DNA of 64,000 nt from Fredinandcohnia onubensis (GTDB lineage: Bacteria; Bacillota; Bacilli; Bacillales; Bacillaceae_L). Each line of letters begins with the position of its first letter. The first letter of the stretch is position 1. Both the position numbers and the translations under genes were made by a program. Positions 44,138 to 52,925 of this stretch are shown piece after piece. The notes below the pieces were generated by a model. It saw only the letters and a program-made list of their open reading frames with translations, searched no databases and was not told the origin of the DNA. Where the stretch lies: assembly GCF_002734215.1 (NCBI RefSeq), contig NZ_NSEB01000012.1, forward strand, positions 372,001 to 436,000. The letters are read 5' to 3'.

Positions 44138-45001
44138 TTGTTCTGTACTTTATTATTTACTCCTGCAAATGATAATAAAAAAATCTTAAAAGCATTAAAT
44201 TTAGATGTAGATGTTGTCATTCTAGATTTGGAGGACGCATGTGCACTAAATGAAAAAGAAAAAGCTAGTTCAGAAATAAATTATTTTGCCTCATTACCCA
44301 GGAATAATAGATTATATATTCGAGTAAATGGAATTAAAACGCCATATTTTTTTAAGGATATGCAAAATGTAGTTAGTAAGGATATTGATGGCATAGTTAT
44401 CCCAATGTTAGAAGAACCAAATGAAATATGCATTATTGAGTGGTACTTATCTAATTTAGAAATGGAACAAAACATTCCCTTAGGTTCAATTGATATTATA
44501 CCTATAATAGAAACGGCCCGAGGTCTAGGAAATCTTAGAGAAATTTTACGATTCAGTAAACGTATTAAAAGAATAGCCTTTGGTGCAGGTGATTTTACCA
44601 ATGATATAGGAATGGAGTGGAGTAAGACTAGTGAGGAAGTTTTATATGCCAGAAGTAAAATTGTATTAGAATCTAGGATAGCTAATATCGAAGCACCTAT
44701 CGATACGGTTTACATCGATTTAAATGATATAGAGCATTTCAAAAATGAAACAAAGCATGCTAAAAAAATGGGATTTCAAGGAAAGCTATTAATACATCCT
44801 AATCAAATAAACCCTGCTAAAAAGATTTTTGCCCCTTCATTATCAGATATAGAACAAGCTAAAAAAATTATGAAAGCATTTGAACTGGCAGAGAAAAACG
44901 GTTCCTCATCCATCAAAGTAGATGGACAATTCGTCGATTATCCAATTTATTATAAAGCAGTGAAAATTATTAATCTCGCAAAAAAGTTCGGTATTAATTA
45001 A
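44138..45001 (+). CDS. CitE-like CoA-ester lyase (HpcH/HpaI family)
   Basis: A 288-residue protein of the citrate lyase beta / citramalyl-CoA lyase group. It begins FCTLLFTPANDNKKILKAL, has DVVILDLEDAC (the metal Asp/Glu), the RVNG strand, IIPIIETARGLGNL with the metal Glu, FGAGDFTNDIG and GKLLIHPNQI. AGGAGG seven bases before a TTG at 44138 fixes the start. It is divergent from the CoA-transferase and shares its operators. It would cleave a malyl- or citramalyl-type CoA ester to acetyl-CoA plus a keto acid. The substrate depends on what the CoA-transferase makes. Confidence 0.88.
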   Translation: MFCTLLFTPANDNKKILKALNLDVDVVILDLEDACALNEKEKASSEINYFASLPRNNRLYIRVNGIKTPYFFKDMQNVVSKDIDGIVIPMLEEPNEICIIEWYLSNLEMEQNIPLGSIDIIPIIETARGLGNLREILRFSKRIKRIAFGAGDFTNDIGMEWSKTSEEVLYARSKIVLESRIANIEAPIDTVYIDLNDIEHFKNETKHAKKMGFQGKLLIHPNQINPAKKIFAPSLSDIEQAKKIMKAFELAEKNGSSSIKVDGQFVDYPIYYKAVKIINLAKKFGIN

Positions 45002-45285
45002 TATGTAATGGGTTATTTACCATAAAGTTTAAGATAATAGCTAACAAGTATTTGTTAGCTATAGCTTTTAAAGTCTTTGGACGTTAAATCATTTATATAA
45101 TTCAAGAAAAATGAACTGCTTTCATAAAAGGATAACCCAATAGCTAAGGATTTAACTCTTAGAGTTTTGGTTCAGGAGAGTTTAAAGACTGCATTTAGGA
45201 AAATGTCATGAATAAGGATATGCAATAAGAGCATTCGCAAATACATCCTCTCATTGCTTCCTATAAAAGTTGGATAATTATGTCA

Positions 45286-45531
45286 TTATCTAACCAACTT
45301 TGGGGCGCTCTCAGAAGCTTTAAGCTTTTCTATAGCTATGTCATAAATTCTCTGTCTAATATCATTATCTCCTGGTCCAATTATTAGTTTTAAAACTAAT
45401 TTATTTCCTTTATTCTGAAATTCAAATAAAAGTATTCTCTTAGTCGAAATCCATCCATCTCCATTCTTCTCAATCCATAGATCCAGTTCTTTCGGGGTAA
45501 ACCGGATGTACGTTTTTGTTAGAATTATTAA
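45286..45531 (-). pseudogene. C-terminal remnant of a PD-(D/E)XK-type nuclease family protein
   Basis: About 75 codons on the minus strand read through to a stop at 45286: TKTYIRFTPKELDLWIEK, ILLFEFQNKGNKLVLKLIIG, RQRIYDIAIEKLK. The wording resembles the C-terminus of PD-(D/E)XK nuclease family proteins of bacilli. There is no start. The frame is cut off at its 5' side next to a copy of repeat A (45537-45564). It is a leftover of a larger gene. Confidence 0.5.
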
Positions 45532-45536
45532 TTATT

Positions 45537-45564
45537 GTCACAGTGACGCCCCGAATTTTGTCGA
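45537..45564. repeat. Dispersed repeat A, copy 3
   Basis: GTCACAGTGACGCCCCGAAT then TTTGTCGA; 26 of 28 bases match the copy at 28496. It abuts the truncated nuclease-like remnant. Confidence 0.65.
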
Positions 45565-45985
45565 TAGGTCAGAGGTTCCTTGACCCACCCTAAATAGCAA
45601 TAAACATTTCAAATATCGCCTGCTTTAACTAAATACTTTCTTTTCCCTACTTATCAAGAGAGAGGTGAATACGATAGAACAGGAATCGTCATTCTTTTGC
45701 CTTTAGATAAACGTTCATATTCCTAACCATCTTCTGCAATTTTTAACGCTTCTCGGGAAACATTTTCCCCTGTTTGAAAATTAAAGTAAGGATTTGTTTT
45801 CTTCTGATTGCAACCCCAGACCTTCAATTATGTGTCCAGTTTCACGTGCATAGGATAGTGTCCTTTCTTTCATACATTCTTGGTGGGTGACCATTTATCT
45901 TATTCGCTGTTTTTCTTCATAACAAGAGGGAACTTCCAACTATTAAAGTTCCCTTTGTTCCTATTCTATACCTTTTATGTGTGCA
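45565..45985. other. Decayed DNA between remnant and YdcF gene
   Basis: No intact gene. On the minus strand 45660-45900 shows short protein-like pieces (ERTLSYARETGHIIEGLG, then FQTGENVSREALKIAEDG) in different frames with stops between, which suggests an old broken gene of unknown kind. Confidence 0.35.
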
Positions 45986-45988
45986 ATT

Positions 45989-46594
45989 TTACAAATCAAC
46001 TTTCATGTCGCGCAATGCACCTTGTTTAACGTATTTTATTAGTTTTGCAGACTCATCTAGAACACGTTTTCTACCTAATTCGGTTAAAAACCAGTTATCC
46101 TTTCTAGTGCTAGTATCATCAGCAGGACATAAGGTGTAGGTGATCCAATTAGGCATATATGTTTGTAATGTAAGATGTAATCGTTTCATATGGTAAGATG
46201 TCGTTACTACCAAAATTCGTTTTGTCCTATATAGGTGAAATTCTCTGTTTAATACGAATAGAGAGGCTAATACATTTTCTAGTGTGTTCAATGACTGATC
46301 CTCAATTAGTATATCTTTTTCAGGAACCCCTAACGCTATGGCTTCTCTTTTCATCGAAACTGCTTCTGAGAAATCACTTTCCTTCCACTTCACACCACCT
46401 GAAAACAATAATTTAATGGCTCTGCCTTGCTTATATAATTCTACTGCTTTTGGTAAGCGATATTTAACGGCTTTACTGCTACCTACCACTAATATACAAT
46501 CTCCGTTCGCGAAATCATCTTCAATATCCGAAAATAAAAGCTTGGTCAGTTGGGCATCTGAGAGTTTTTCTACATCTAACTCCGACAGATACAT
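45989..46594 (-). CDS. YdcF-like protein (DUF218, SanA/ElyC group)
   Basis: A 201-residue protein. CILVVGSSKAVKYRLPKAVELYKQG, LLFSGG, EDQSLNTLENV and ILVVTTSYHMKRLHLTLQTYMP (key residues G-S-S, R, S-G-G, N-T-x-E-N, T-S-x-Y-H-M-x-R) show the DUF218 Rossmann-like fold. No transmembrane segment is present, unlike SanA/ElyC, so it is the cytoplasmic YdcF type. Its biochemical role is unknown; E. coli YdcF was reported to bind S-adenosylmethionine. It is a single gene. The ribosome site AAGGGGGG is about 12 bases from the ATG, so the start could be slightly off. Confidence 0.8.
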   Translation of the reverse strand: MYLSELDVEKLSDAQLTKLLFSDIEDDFANGDCILVVGSSKAVKYRLPKAVELYKQGRAIKLLFSGGVKWKESDFSEAVSMKREAIALGVPEKDILIEDQSLNTLENVLASLFVLNREFHLYRTKRILVVTTSYHMKRLHLTLQTYMPNWITYTLCPADDTSTRKDNWFLTELGRKRVLDESAKLIKYVKQGALRDMKVDL

Positions 46595-46884
46595 TTACAT
46601 GTTTCCCCCCTTTACATTGTTATATTATCTAAAATATACCACATTTTGGAAGTTTAACAGTATGTACAAATGTATCAAAAATAGAAATCTTGGTAAATAG
46701 TCCAGTAACGGCCTTAAAAATATCGACAAGAATCGACCTCCCCATAGATAGACAGTTAAAAAATATGTTTTACCGAACGTAACTGTTATTGTTATGGAAG
46801 AAAAAAATGATAATAACAACATTGTAAATAACAAGGTTATTAGCACAAAATACAAGAACAAATTAGCAAATATAGTGAAAGCAA

Positions 46885-46913
46885 AAACGCTCAGATTATT
46901 TCTCCGAACGTTT
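46885..46913 (-). terminator. Terminator of the gentisate operon
   Basis: AAACGTTCGGA pairs with TCTGAGCGTTT on the minus strand through two G-U pairs that would be mismatches on the plus strand, and a T-run follows. It is downstream of the permease gene. Confidence 0.65.
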
Positions 46914-47018
46914 TTTTGAAGTAATATTTGCCGAATATTGTTGATTTTTTACACCCTATTACTGAAAATATTAAATGCAATTCAAATTTTAATGTTACAT
47001 AACAATCGTATTCAATTA

Positions 47019-48413
47019 CTAATGAAACATTAAATTCATCGTATTAATAAATAAAGTAGCTGCAATTACGATTATCAACACGAATTTCCAATTCCACTGC
47101 ATTAATTGAAAAGGTCGAACTCCTATTAAATTACCCGCTACTAACGATAAGACTGATAACGGGGATAATTGGGAAGATAGTGAATAACCGACTGTAATTG
47201 TAATAGCAAATAGTGTTCGGTCTAAGCCTAATAAATCCGGAGAAATGCTTGTTGCAATAATGACCATTAATATCAGTGGGTGAATCCCAAGTAATGATGG
47301 AACTAGAATCAATAAGATTATCAAAAATATCGTAATTAAGGGTGAAATACCTGTTGAAGATGAAAGAAACTCAGATAAGTAATCAGGCACCCTCGTTAGT
47401 TGCATCATTTTTGAAAGAATAATAGCAGAGATGATTAAAAACATGTGATTGTATATATTTGGCAAGGTATTATTTTTGTAGTTTACTATTTCTTTCTTGA
47501 GTTGTGTGAATTTCCTTACAAATAATAACCATAATATTGGTACTGTAAACGCTATTAGGGTAACAATAATGATAAAGCTTGTATGGAGAAATCGTTCTAA
47601 TAAAATAACACCAATAAATATACTTGTGAACCCAATAAGTAACTGTATCCCTAATCGATGATTCATAGGTATTTGTGTTTTTCTAGAATTTTTATCCCTT
47701 TCGATGGTTAAGGCTGTTTCGTCTTGTGCGGCGACTAATTCTTGTCTGCTTCTTAACGAAAGTCTAATAATAATAATCATTAAAAAAAGAAAGGCCAGAA
47801 ATATACCATAAAATATAAACGGTAATAGAGATAAACCCAAGATACTTAATACAATCGCTACTCCATTAATATATGGAGAGAATAGTAGAGGAATAGCAGA
47901 GCCCTGAATTATCATTTCACTTGCAAGCCTCTTATTTTCTTGCAACTTCATCTTAAATAAATCTTTTACGATATATAAAGCTCCTATTGTCATGAAATAC
48001 CCTAAGATAGCCGATAATCCGGCGATCATTGTATAAGTGAATGTTTGATTTTTCAAATAACGATCGGCTAATCCTTCGAAATACTCAATATACCCTCCAC
48101 CCCGTATTGGTATAGATAATAGCGGTGCAGAAACAAATAGACAAATATAAGTTAAACTTTCTATTATTGTATTACTCCAGAAACTATAGTCTCTCCCACT
48201 ATTGAAAAATATTACATGACTTATAAACAATAGCAATACTACCATTATTTTCGGCATGATAGACATTCTTGGTAGCGAGATGATTATAGCGATGAAAGCA
48301 GCGATAATGATGAGAAAATCTGGCACAGCTGCTACAAAGGAATTGACAATAAAAGAAATGGCCAAAAATAAGAATAGATATGCTCTGCATGTAGACAAAT
48401 ATTCCTTACTCAA
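47019..48413 (-). CDS. Multi-spanning permease, last gene of the gentisate operon
   Basis: A 464-residue integral membrane protein with about 12 hydrophobic segments. A cytoplasmic loop with charged residues (RSRQELVAAQDETALTIERDKNSRK, key part) divides two halves, as in ion-transporter superfamily carriers. The repeated IIAAFIAIIISLP, GYFMTIGALYIVKDLF and LLGIHPLILMVIIATSISPDLLG, and the SLSSQLSPLSVLSLVAGNLIG segment with its Ser/Pro re-entrant look, recall TRAP large permeases and the citrate/anion carriers. GAGGGAGAAA precedes a TTG start. From its place I infer uptake of an aromatic acid such as 3-hydroxybenzoate or gentisate. Confidence 0.7.
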   Translation of the reverse strand: MSKEYLSTCRAYLFLFLAISFIVNSFVAAVPDFLIIIAAFIAIIISLPRMSIMPKIMVVLLLFISHVIFFNSGRDYSFWSNTIIESLTYICLFVSAPLLSIPIRGGGYIEYFEGLADRYLKNQTFTYTMIAGLSAILGYFMTIGALYIVKDLFKMKLQENKRLASEMIIQGSAIPLLFSPYINGVAIVLSILGLSLLPFIFYGIFLAFLFLMIIIIRLSLRSRQELVAAQDETALTIERDKNSRKTQIPMNHRLGIQLLIGFTSIFIGVILLERFLHTSFIIIVTLIAFTVPILWLLFVRKFTQLKKEIVNYKNNTLPNIYNHMFLIISAIILSKMMQLTRVPDYLSEFLSSSTGISPLITIFLIILLILVPSLLGIHPLILMVIIATSISPDLLGLDRTLFAITITVGYSLSSQLSPLSVLSLVAGNLIGVRPFQLMQWNWKFVLIIVIAATLFINTMNLMFH

Positions 48414-48458
48414 TTTCTCCCTCTATTCTATCTACTAGTGATGGTTAATATTAGGTAC

Positions 48459-49358
48459 TTAAACTTTTAAAATTGTCTTCGTTATTGTTACATCTAATTC
48501 TTCATACTCAAAATATTGAATTGTTTGATATAATTCTTTCCGTGTTTGCATATGATTCAATGCATTTTTTTGGCTACCTGTTTCCTTGATTAAATGATAA
48601 ACTTCTTCAATGGCTTTTAATGCAACGCGTAAAGAAGTGACAGGGTAAATAACCATTTTGTATCCCCATTCTTCAAATTGCTGTGCTGTTAGGTATGGCG
48701 TCTTACCAAACTCCGTCATGTTGGCAAGTAAAGGAACATCCGTTTCCTCTGCAAACCTTTTGAATTCTTCTTCTGTTTCTAAAGCTTCGGGAAAGATAAC
48801 ATCTGCACCTGCATTGATATAAGCTTTCGCTCTCTCTATAGCTGAGTCTATCCCTTCAATAGCTTTGGCATCTGTTCGTACAATAATGACCATTCGACTA
48901 TCAGCATTTCTAGCAGCAATAATTTTTTGAACCATCTCTTCCTTTGTCACCAGTTTCTTCCCATTCAGATGTCCGCATTTTTTTGGTAAGTCTTGATCTT
49001 CCATTTGAACAGCAGCTGCTCCTGCCTCGGCCATTTCCAAGATTGTCCTGGTTACGTTTAATACACTTCCGCAACCGGTATCAATATCAACAACAATCGG
49101 TAAACCAGTAGCTCTGCTAATTTCTCTTGTTCTTGTAGAAAGTTCAGATAAAGTGGTAATTCCTAGATCAGGAAATCCCATGCTCGCCGCAAATGCAGCA
49201 CCCGAAAGATAGATAACTTTAAAGCCTTCTTGTTTAGCCAATAACCCTGCCATGGCATCATGAGCTCCTGGAATTTGTATAATCCCATTCTTACTCTTAA
49301 GTAGGGAGCGTAATGCCGATATGGGATCCGACTCACTTTTTCTTGTTAACCAACTCAC
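48459..49358 (-). CDS. Isocitrate lyase/PEP-mutase family lyase (PrpB-like)
   Basis: A lyase of about 299 residues. It has IPGAHDAMAGLLAKQEGF, IYLSGAAFAASMG, PIVVDIDTGCG, the family signature KKCGH near 138 and VRTDAKA. These are the features of methylisocitrate lyase and related C-C lyases. The frame opens at 49403, inside prpF; a GTG at 49358, sixteen bases after the prpF stop, is the better start. In 2-methylcitrate metabolism it would give pyruvate and succinate. No methylcitrate synthase or dehydratase gene is nearby, so another malate-type substrate, made in the gentisate operon, is possible. Confidence 0.85.
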   Translation of the reverse strand: MSWLTRKSESDPISALRSLLKSKNGIIQIPGAHDAMAGLLAKQEGFKVIYLSGAAFAASMGFPDLGITTLSELSTRTREISRATGLPIVVDIDTGCGSVLNVTRTILEMAEAGAAAVQMEDQDLPKKCGHLNGKKLVTKEEMVQKIIAARNADSRMVIIVRTDAKAIEGIDSAIERAKAYINAGADVIFPEALETEEEFKRFAEETDVPLLANMTEFGKTPYLTAQQFEEWGYKMVIYPVTSLRVALKAIEEVYHLIKETGSQKNALNHMQTRKELYQTIQYFEYEELDVTITKTILKV

Positions 49359-49374
49359 AATACACCCTGCTTTC

Positions 49375-50517
49375 CTAAATATGATTAGGTATGAATAGCT
49401 CACCCTTCATTATTCTTCTGGCTGTCCGCTCCATTCCTACAAATGCTATGTCTTTTCTGTCCTCTGTTAATGAAACGCGAACGTTTACTATACCTTCAGG
49501 GTGGCCAATTCTAACCAATCCCTCACCTAATTCATGCATCTCACTAAAACATTGGTTTGGAACCGTTCCTTTCAATAATAGAGCTGCAGCTAAATTGTAC
49601 AATCCACTTGCAGCAAAAGTTCTATGAAATCTTCCCATTGAAACCATTTTGGCACAAATATCAACTTCTTCTTTCTTTATTTCTCTTCCATCCTTTGAAA
49701 CATAATCCTGTGGTTCCATAACAACTGCAATCTTTGGAATAGATGGTAGATTTCTTCCCTCTTCTAGTGTTTCAACTAAATTTGAGGCTACCCCAGATTT
49801 ACAACGTATTCCCTCTAATACATATTGCAATTTAGAATTTCTATCTAAATCACTATAAAGATCATTAGCTGTTAAACCAAGCGAATCTGCTGATACGTAG
49901 ACAAATGGATTAATAACATCGACAAAGGAAGTCTCATAGATTGATTGATTTACCTTTAACATGGTGGTTGCCTCTGAAGGGAGAGTTTTACCCGTTTTGC
50001 CACCTCCTGGATTGAGAATATCAACAATAATCTTCGCACCAGGAGTCACAACACCAGGCATTAAATAGTCACCTGAAACCTTCGCTTTTCCATTTAACAC
50101 AGGAACCTGCAACCTAAACAATTTCTTAATATTCGTGTTATAAACAGAAACCGATACTACACTACTATCAGTATCTGTTATTACTAATCCCTCATCAATA
50201 GCAAAAGCACCCACTGCGGCTATTAAATTTCCGCACGTTCCTTGATCATCTACTATTACTTCACCTATACCAATTTGGTGAAAAGTATAATCAACGTCCG
50301 CCTCTTCGTAAGATGATGGTGCCACGACAACCACTTTACTAGTATGTGAAGTTCCACTTCCTAACCCATTAATTTGCGAAGGGTTGTAAGCATCAATTCC
50401 GTAGATAAAAATTTTCCTTTGTAGATCTAGATCCTGAGGCAAATCTTTTTTCTGAAAAAATAGTCCTCGACTTGTCCCGCCACGGTACACAGAACAAGCG
50501 AGAGAAAATTGACTCAT
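49375..50517 (-). CDS. PrpF-type isomerase
   Basis: A 380-residue protein of the PrpF family, the diaminopimelate-epimerase fold. Family wording: CSVYRGGTSRGLFF at the N-terminus, GLGSGTSHTSKVVVV (about 51-65), DDQGTCGNLIAAVGAFA (about 90-106) with the active-site Cys region, and ILNPGGGKTGKTLPS. Members isomerise 2-methylaconitate, oxalomesaconate or related unsaturated acids. The ATG has GGAG about ten bases upstream. Within the gentisate operon it could isomerise a ring-cleavage product; maleylpyruvate is an attractive candidate because no maleylpyruvate isomerase gene is present, but this is only an inference. Confidence 0.88.
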   Translation of the reverse strand: MSQFSLACSVYRGGTSRGLFFQKKDLPQDLDLQRKIFIYGIDAYNPSQINGLGSGTSHTSKVVVVAPSSYEEADVDYTFHQIGIGEVIVDDQGTCGNLIAAVGAFAIDEGLVITDTDSSVVSVSVYNTNIKKLFRLQVPVLNGKAKVSGDYLMPGVVTPGAKIIVDILNPGGGKTGKTLPSEATTMLKVNQSIYETSFVDVINPFVYVSADSLGLTANDLYSDLDRNSKLQYVLEGIRCKSGVASNLVETLEEGRNLPSIPKIAVVMEPQDYVSKDGREIKKEEVDICAKMVSMGRFHRTFAASGLYNLAAALLLKGTVPNQCFSEMHELGEGLVRIGHPEGIVNVRVSLTEDRKDIAFVGMERTARRIMKGELFIPNHI

Positions 50518-50540
50518 TTTATATCAACTCCAAGGGAAGA

Positions 50541-51740
50541 TTATTTTTGAGGGCTATAAAGATATTCCATTAATGAATAATCATCTGGTTTTCTGTTTTC
50601 CATAATATAATCCCTCATTAAAATAGTTGTTGGGTCTTCGGCATGTATGATGTCTCCCATTTTTCGAGCCATCCCTTGTACTTTCGTTGCCCGTGGAATT
50701 CGCTCTGCTTGATACGCCTGAAGAGCCTTTTCGTAGTTGTCTCCAAACATTTGAAACTTCTCCACTATTGAATCTGCATCCTCAAAACTTTGACATGCCC
50801 CCTGTGCTAGATATTGAACCATGGCATGTGCCGCATCACCAAGTAACGTAATCCTACCTTGTGTCCAATTATAGATAGGGTTACGGTCAAACATCGGCCA
50901 ACGTCGCTGCCGGTGCATAAAGGTCCCAGCTCTCCTTACGGTTTCACAACTTGTACTAAAGCGTTCATCTAGTTCTTCTGGCGTTCCCCACTTATCGTTA
51001 TTTTCATTTCCCTTCTGATACTTGGAGGTTTTAAATACAGCCACTTGATTAAAAATTTCCTTTCTTCGAAGTGCGTATTGAACGAGGTGTATATTTGGGC
51101 CAATCCAGGTTAATTTTTCATCTTCCTTAATGTCGACGTCTCTTGCTATTTCTTCTATTGGTACTGTTCCCCTGTACGCAACATAGTCAGAAAAGACTGG
51201 TTCATCTTCAGATCCAGCAATGATTTCTCTTGTCTTAGATTTAACACCATCCGCCCCGATTATGACTTCACTCTCATAACTAAGTCCATTTGTACATGTA
51301 ACAAATACACGATCACCATCGTTTTCAATGGACTCTACTTTATGATTCGTTAACATTGTTACAAGTCCAGTATCTTTACACGCTTCAACTAATGCACTTA
51401 ATAAGTCTGCACGATGCATTAACGCATATTGATAGCCAAATCTTTCAACAAATTTGTCTCCGTATTCAATAGCAGATAGTTCCCTACCTGTAATGGCACA
51501 CATTGCAACATTTCGCCTTGGAAAAACTGAGAAATCATATACAGACTCAAGAACGCCCAATTTATCTAAAACTCTTAATGCATTAGGAGCTAACTGTATC
51601 CCAGCACCAACTTCTTTAAATTCTGGTGCTTGTTCTAATACATGTACCTCTTTCCCTAATCGAGCAAGGCCAAGGGCAGTAGAAAGGCCCCCTATCCCCC
51701 CTCCAATAATTAAGATTGTTGTTTTGTTCGAATTTGACAA
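50541..51740 (-). CDS. FAD monooxygenase, probable 3-hydroxybenzoate 6-hydroxylase
   Basis: A 399-residue class A flavoprotein hydroxylase. The FAD-binding GGGIGGLSTALGLARLG (about 13-29) ends with VHVLEQ. The middle DG motif is GADGVKSKTR. The GD motif near 300 is GRITLLGDAAHAM, followed by QGACQSFEDA. GGGGG precedes a TTG start. The family includes salicylate hydroxylase and 3-hydroxybenzoate 6-hydroxylase. The neighbouring gentisate 1,2-dioxygenase makes gentisate the product, so 3-hydroxybenzoate (or salicylate, by 5-hydroxylation) is the substrate inferred. It uses NAD(P)H and oxygen. Confidence 0.88.
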   Translation of the reverse strand: MSNSNKTTILIIGGGIGGLSTALGLARLGKEVHVLEQAPEFKEVGAGIQLAPNALRVLDKLGVLESVYDFSVFPRRNVAMCAITGRELSAIEYGDKFVERFGYQYALMHRADLLSALVEACKDTGLVTMLTNHKVESIENDGDRVFVTCTNGLSYESEVIIGADGVKSKTREIIAGSEDEPVFSDYVAYRGTVPIEEIARDVDIKEDEKLTWIGPNIHLVQYALRRKEIFNQVAVFKTSKYQKGNENNDKWGTPEELDERFSTSCETVRRAGTFMHRQRRWPMFDRNPIYNWTQGRITLLGDAAHAMVQYLAQGACQSFEDADSIVEKFQMFGDNYEKALQAYQAERIPRATKVQGMARKMGDIIHAEDPTTILMRDYIMENRKPDDYSLMEYLYSPQK

Positions 51741-51778
51741 TATTTTTCCCCCTTTATATAAAATTAGTTTTCTATTAA

Positions 51779-52897
51779 TTACGGAAGGATTGGTTGAAAG
51801 ACTTCCTTAATTTCCTGATGACCATCATTTTCTTGATAAACTTCATGACGTTCAAAATCAAAGGCTTCCATTATCGGCAAATCGTTGGTTGAGAATAGCA
51901 AAGCTTCTTCGCCTTTATATGTGTTTACGTGTTCATGCCATGTCCAGGCAGGCAAAGCAAAGAAATCCCCAGCTTTCCAATCAAACCTTACACCATTCAT
52001 TACTGTATAGCCCTCACCTTTATATACATGATAAACACAACTATGGACATGTCGATGTGCAATTCCGCGGAAGTTTACCGGAAGCTTTTGCATTCTGGCA
52101 CCAATTCGATTGTTCGCATCCTTACCATTTGTTGGGTTGAAGTATTCAACAGCAAACCCCTCTATAGGATCAGGTTCAAATTGACTCATTCCATTTAATG
52201 ATTTTTCAGTTAACTCCCACTTGTATCTCCCTAGTGGAGCGATTGATGGTTTACGATCTGTTAAAGGCCTTACCATTCCACCCTGGTATACTGACGTTGA
52301 ATAATCATCAGGATAGGTTAAAGGTTGCTGTGGTTCTGGATACGGCTCAAAGAAAGAGGTGCTCATCCCCATAACAAATGGGACATCTAGACAGTCCATC
52401 CAGGTTACTGGTTTGTCTCCTTCATTAATATGATCATGCCAAATCCATCCAGGAGTAATTAAATAATCTCCAGGTTCAAATTTATACTTTTGTCCATTTA
52501 CTAGACCTGATGCACCGTAACCATCCATAATGAAACGTAATGCCGATGATGTGTGACGATGGCTTGGTGCTATTTCTCCAGGAGCAATTGCTTGGACAGC
52601 AACATAGAGGTTTTGTGTGGCACCTCCCCACCCATAGGGCTGCAGTTGCTTCATTCCAGGATTAATCAAATATACTGCTCTACGTTCTACCGATCCAAAT
52701 CCTACCTGAAGCATTTCTTTTGATTTTTCTAACTTACTATCAAGCAATTCCTTTTTCCATAAATAAGGGACTGGTCTTGGCTCCGGTTCTTTTGTACTAA
52801 ATGCAGACGCCCATAATGGTCCTAAATTAACTTCATCTAGCTCCTTGTGAAAGTCTACTAATTCCTTGGGCCAATCTCTTAATTTGTGATCTGCCAT
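51779..52897 (-). CDS. Gentisate 1,2-dioxygenase (bicupin)
   Basis: A 372-residue protein with two cupin domains. The first has PSHRHTSSALRFIMDGYG with iron ligands H113 and H115 and a third histidine in WIWHDHINEG. The second has AHRHVHSCVYHVYKGEGY and WTWHEHVN, so it keeps histidines that many homologues have lost. AGGAGG lies before the ATG. It follows the hydrolase gene by 28 bases. The reaction is oxygen-dependent ring opening of gentisate to maleylpyruvate, using Fe(II). Length and both cupin motifs agree with the family. Confidence 0.92.
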   Translation of the reverse strand: MADHKLRDWPKELVDFHKELDEVNLGPLWASAFSTKEPEPRPVPYLWKKELLDSKLEKSKEMLQVGFGSVERRAVYLINPGMKQLQPYGWGGATQNLYVAVQAIAPGEIAPSHRHTSSALRFIMDGYGASGLVNGQKYKFEPGDYLITPGWIWHDHINEGDKPVTWMDCLDVPFVMGMSTSFFEPYPEPQQPLTYPDDYSTSVYQGGMVRPLTDRKPSIAPLGRYKWELTEKSLNGMSQFEPDPIEGFAVEYFNPTNGKDANNRIGARMQKLPVNFRGIAHRHVHSCVYHVYKGEGYTVMNGVRFDWKAGDFFALPAWTWHEHVNTYKGEEALLFSTNDLPIMEAFDFERHEVYQENDGHQEIKEVFQPILP

Positions 52898-52925
52898 TTT
52901 CTTTCCTCCATTCTATTTTTCCTTT

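Noticed and set aside
46625-46861. 78-codon hydrophobic minus-strand frame upstream of the YdcF gene
   Set aside because: TTG start with no ribosome site, AT-rich composition that yields Phe/Leu by chance, and no family wording that I trust.
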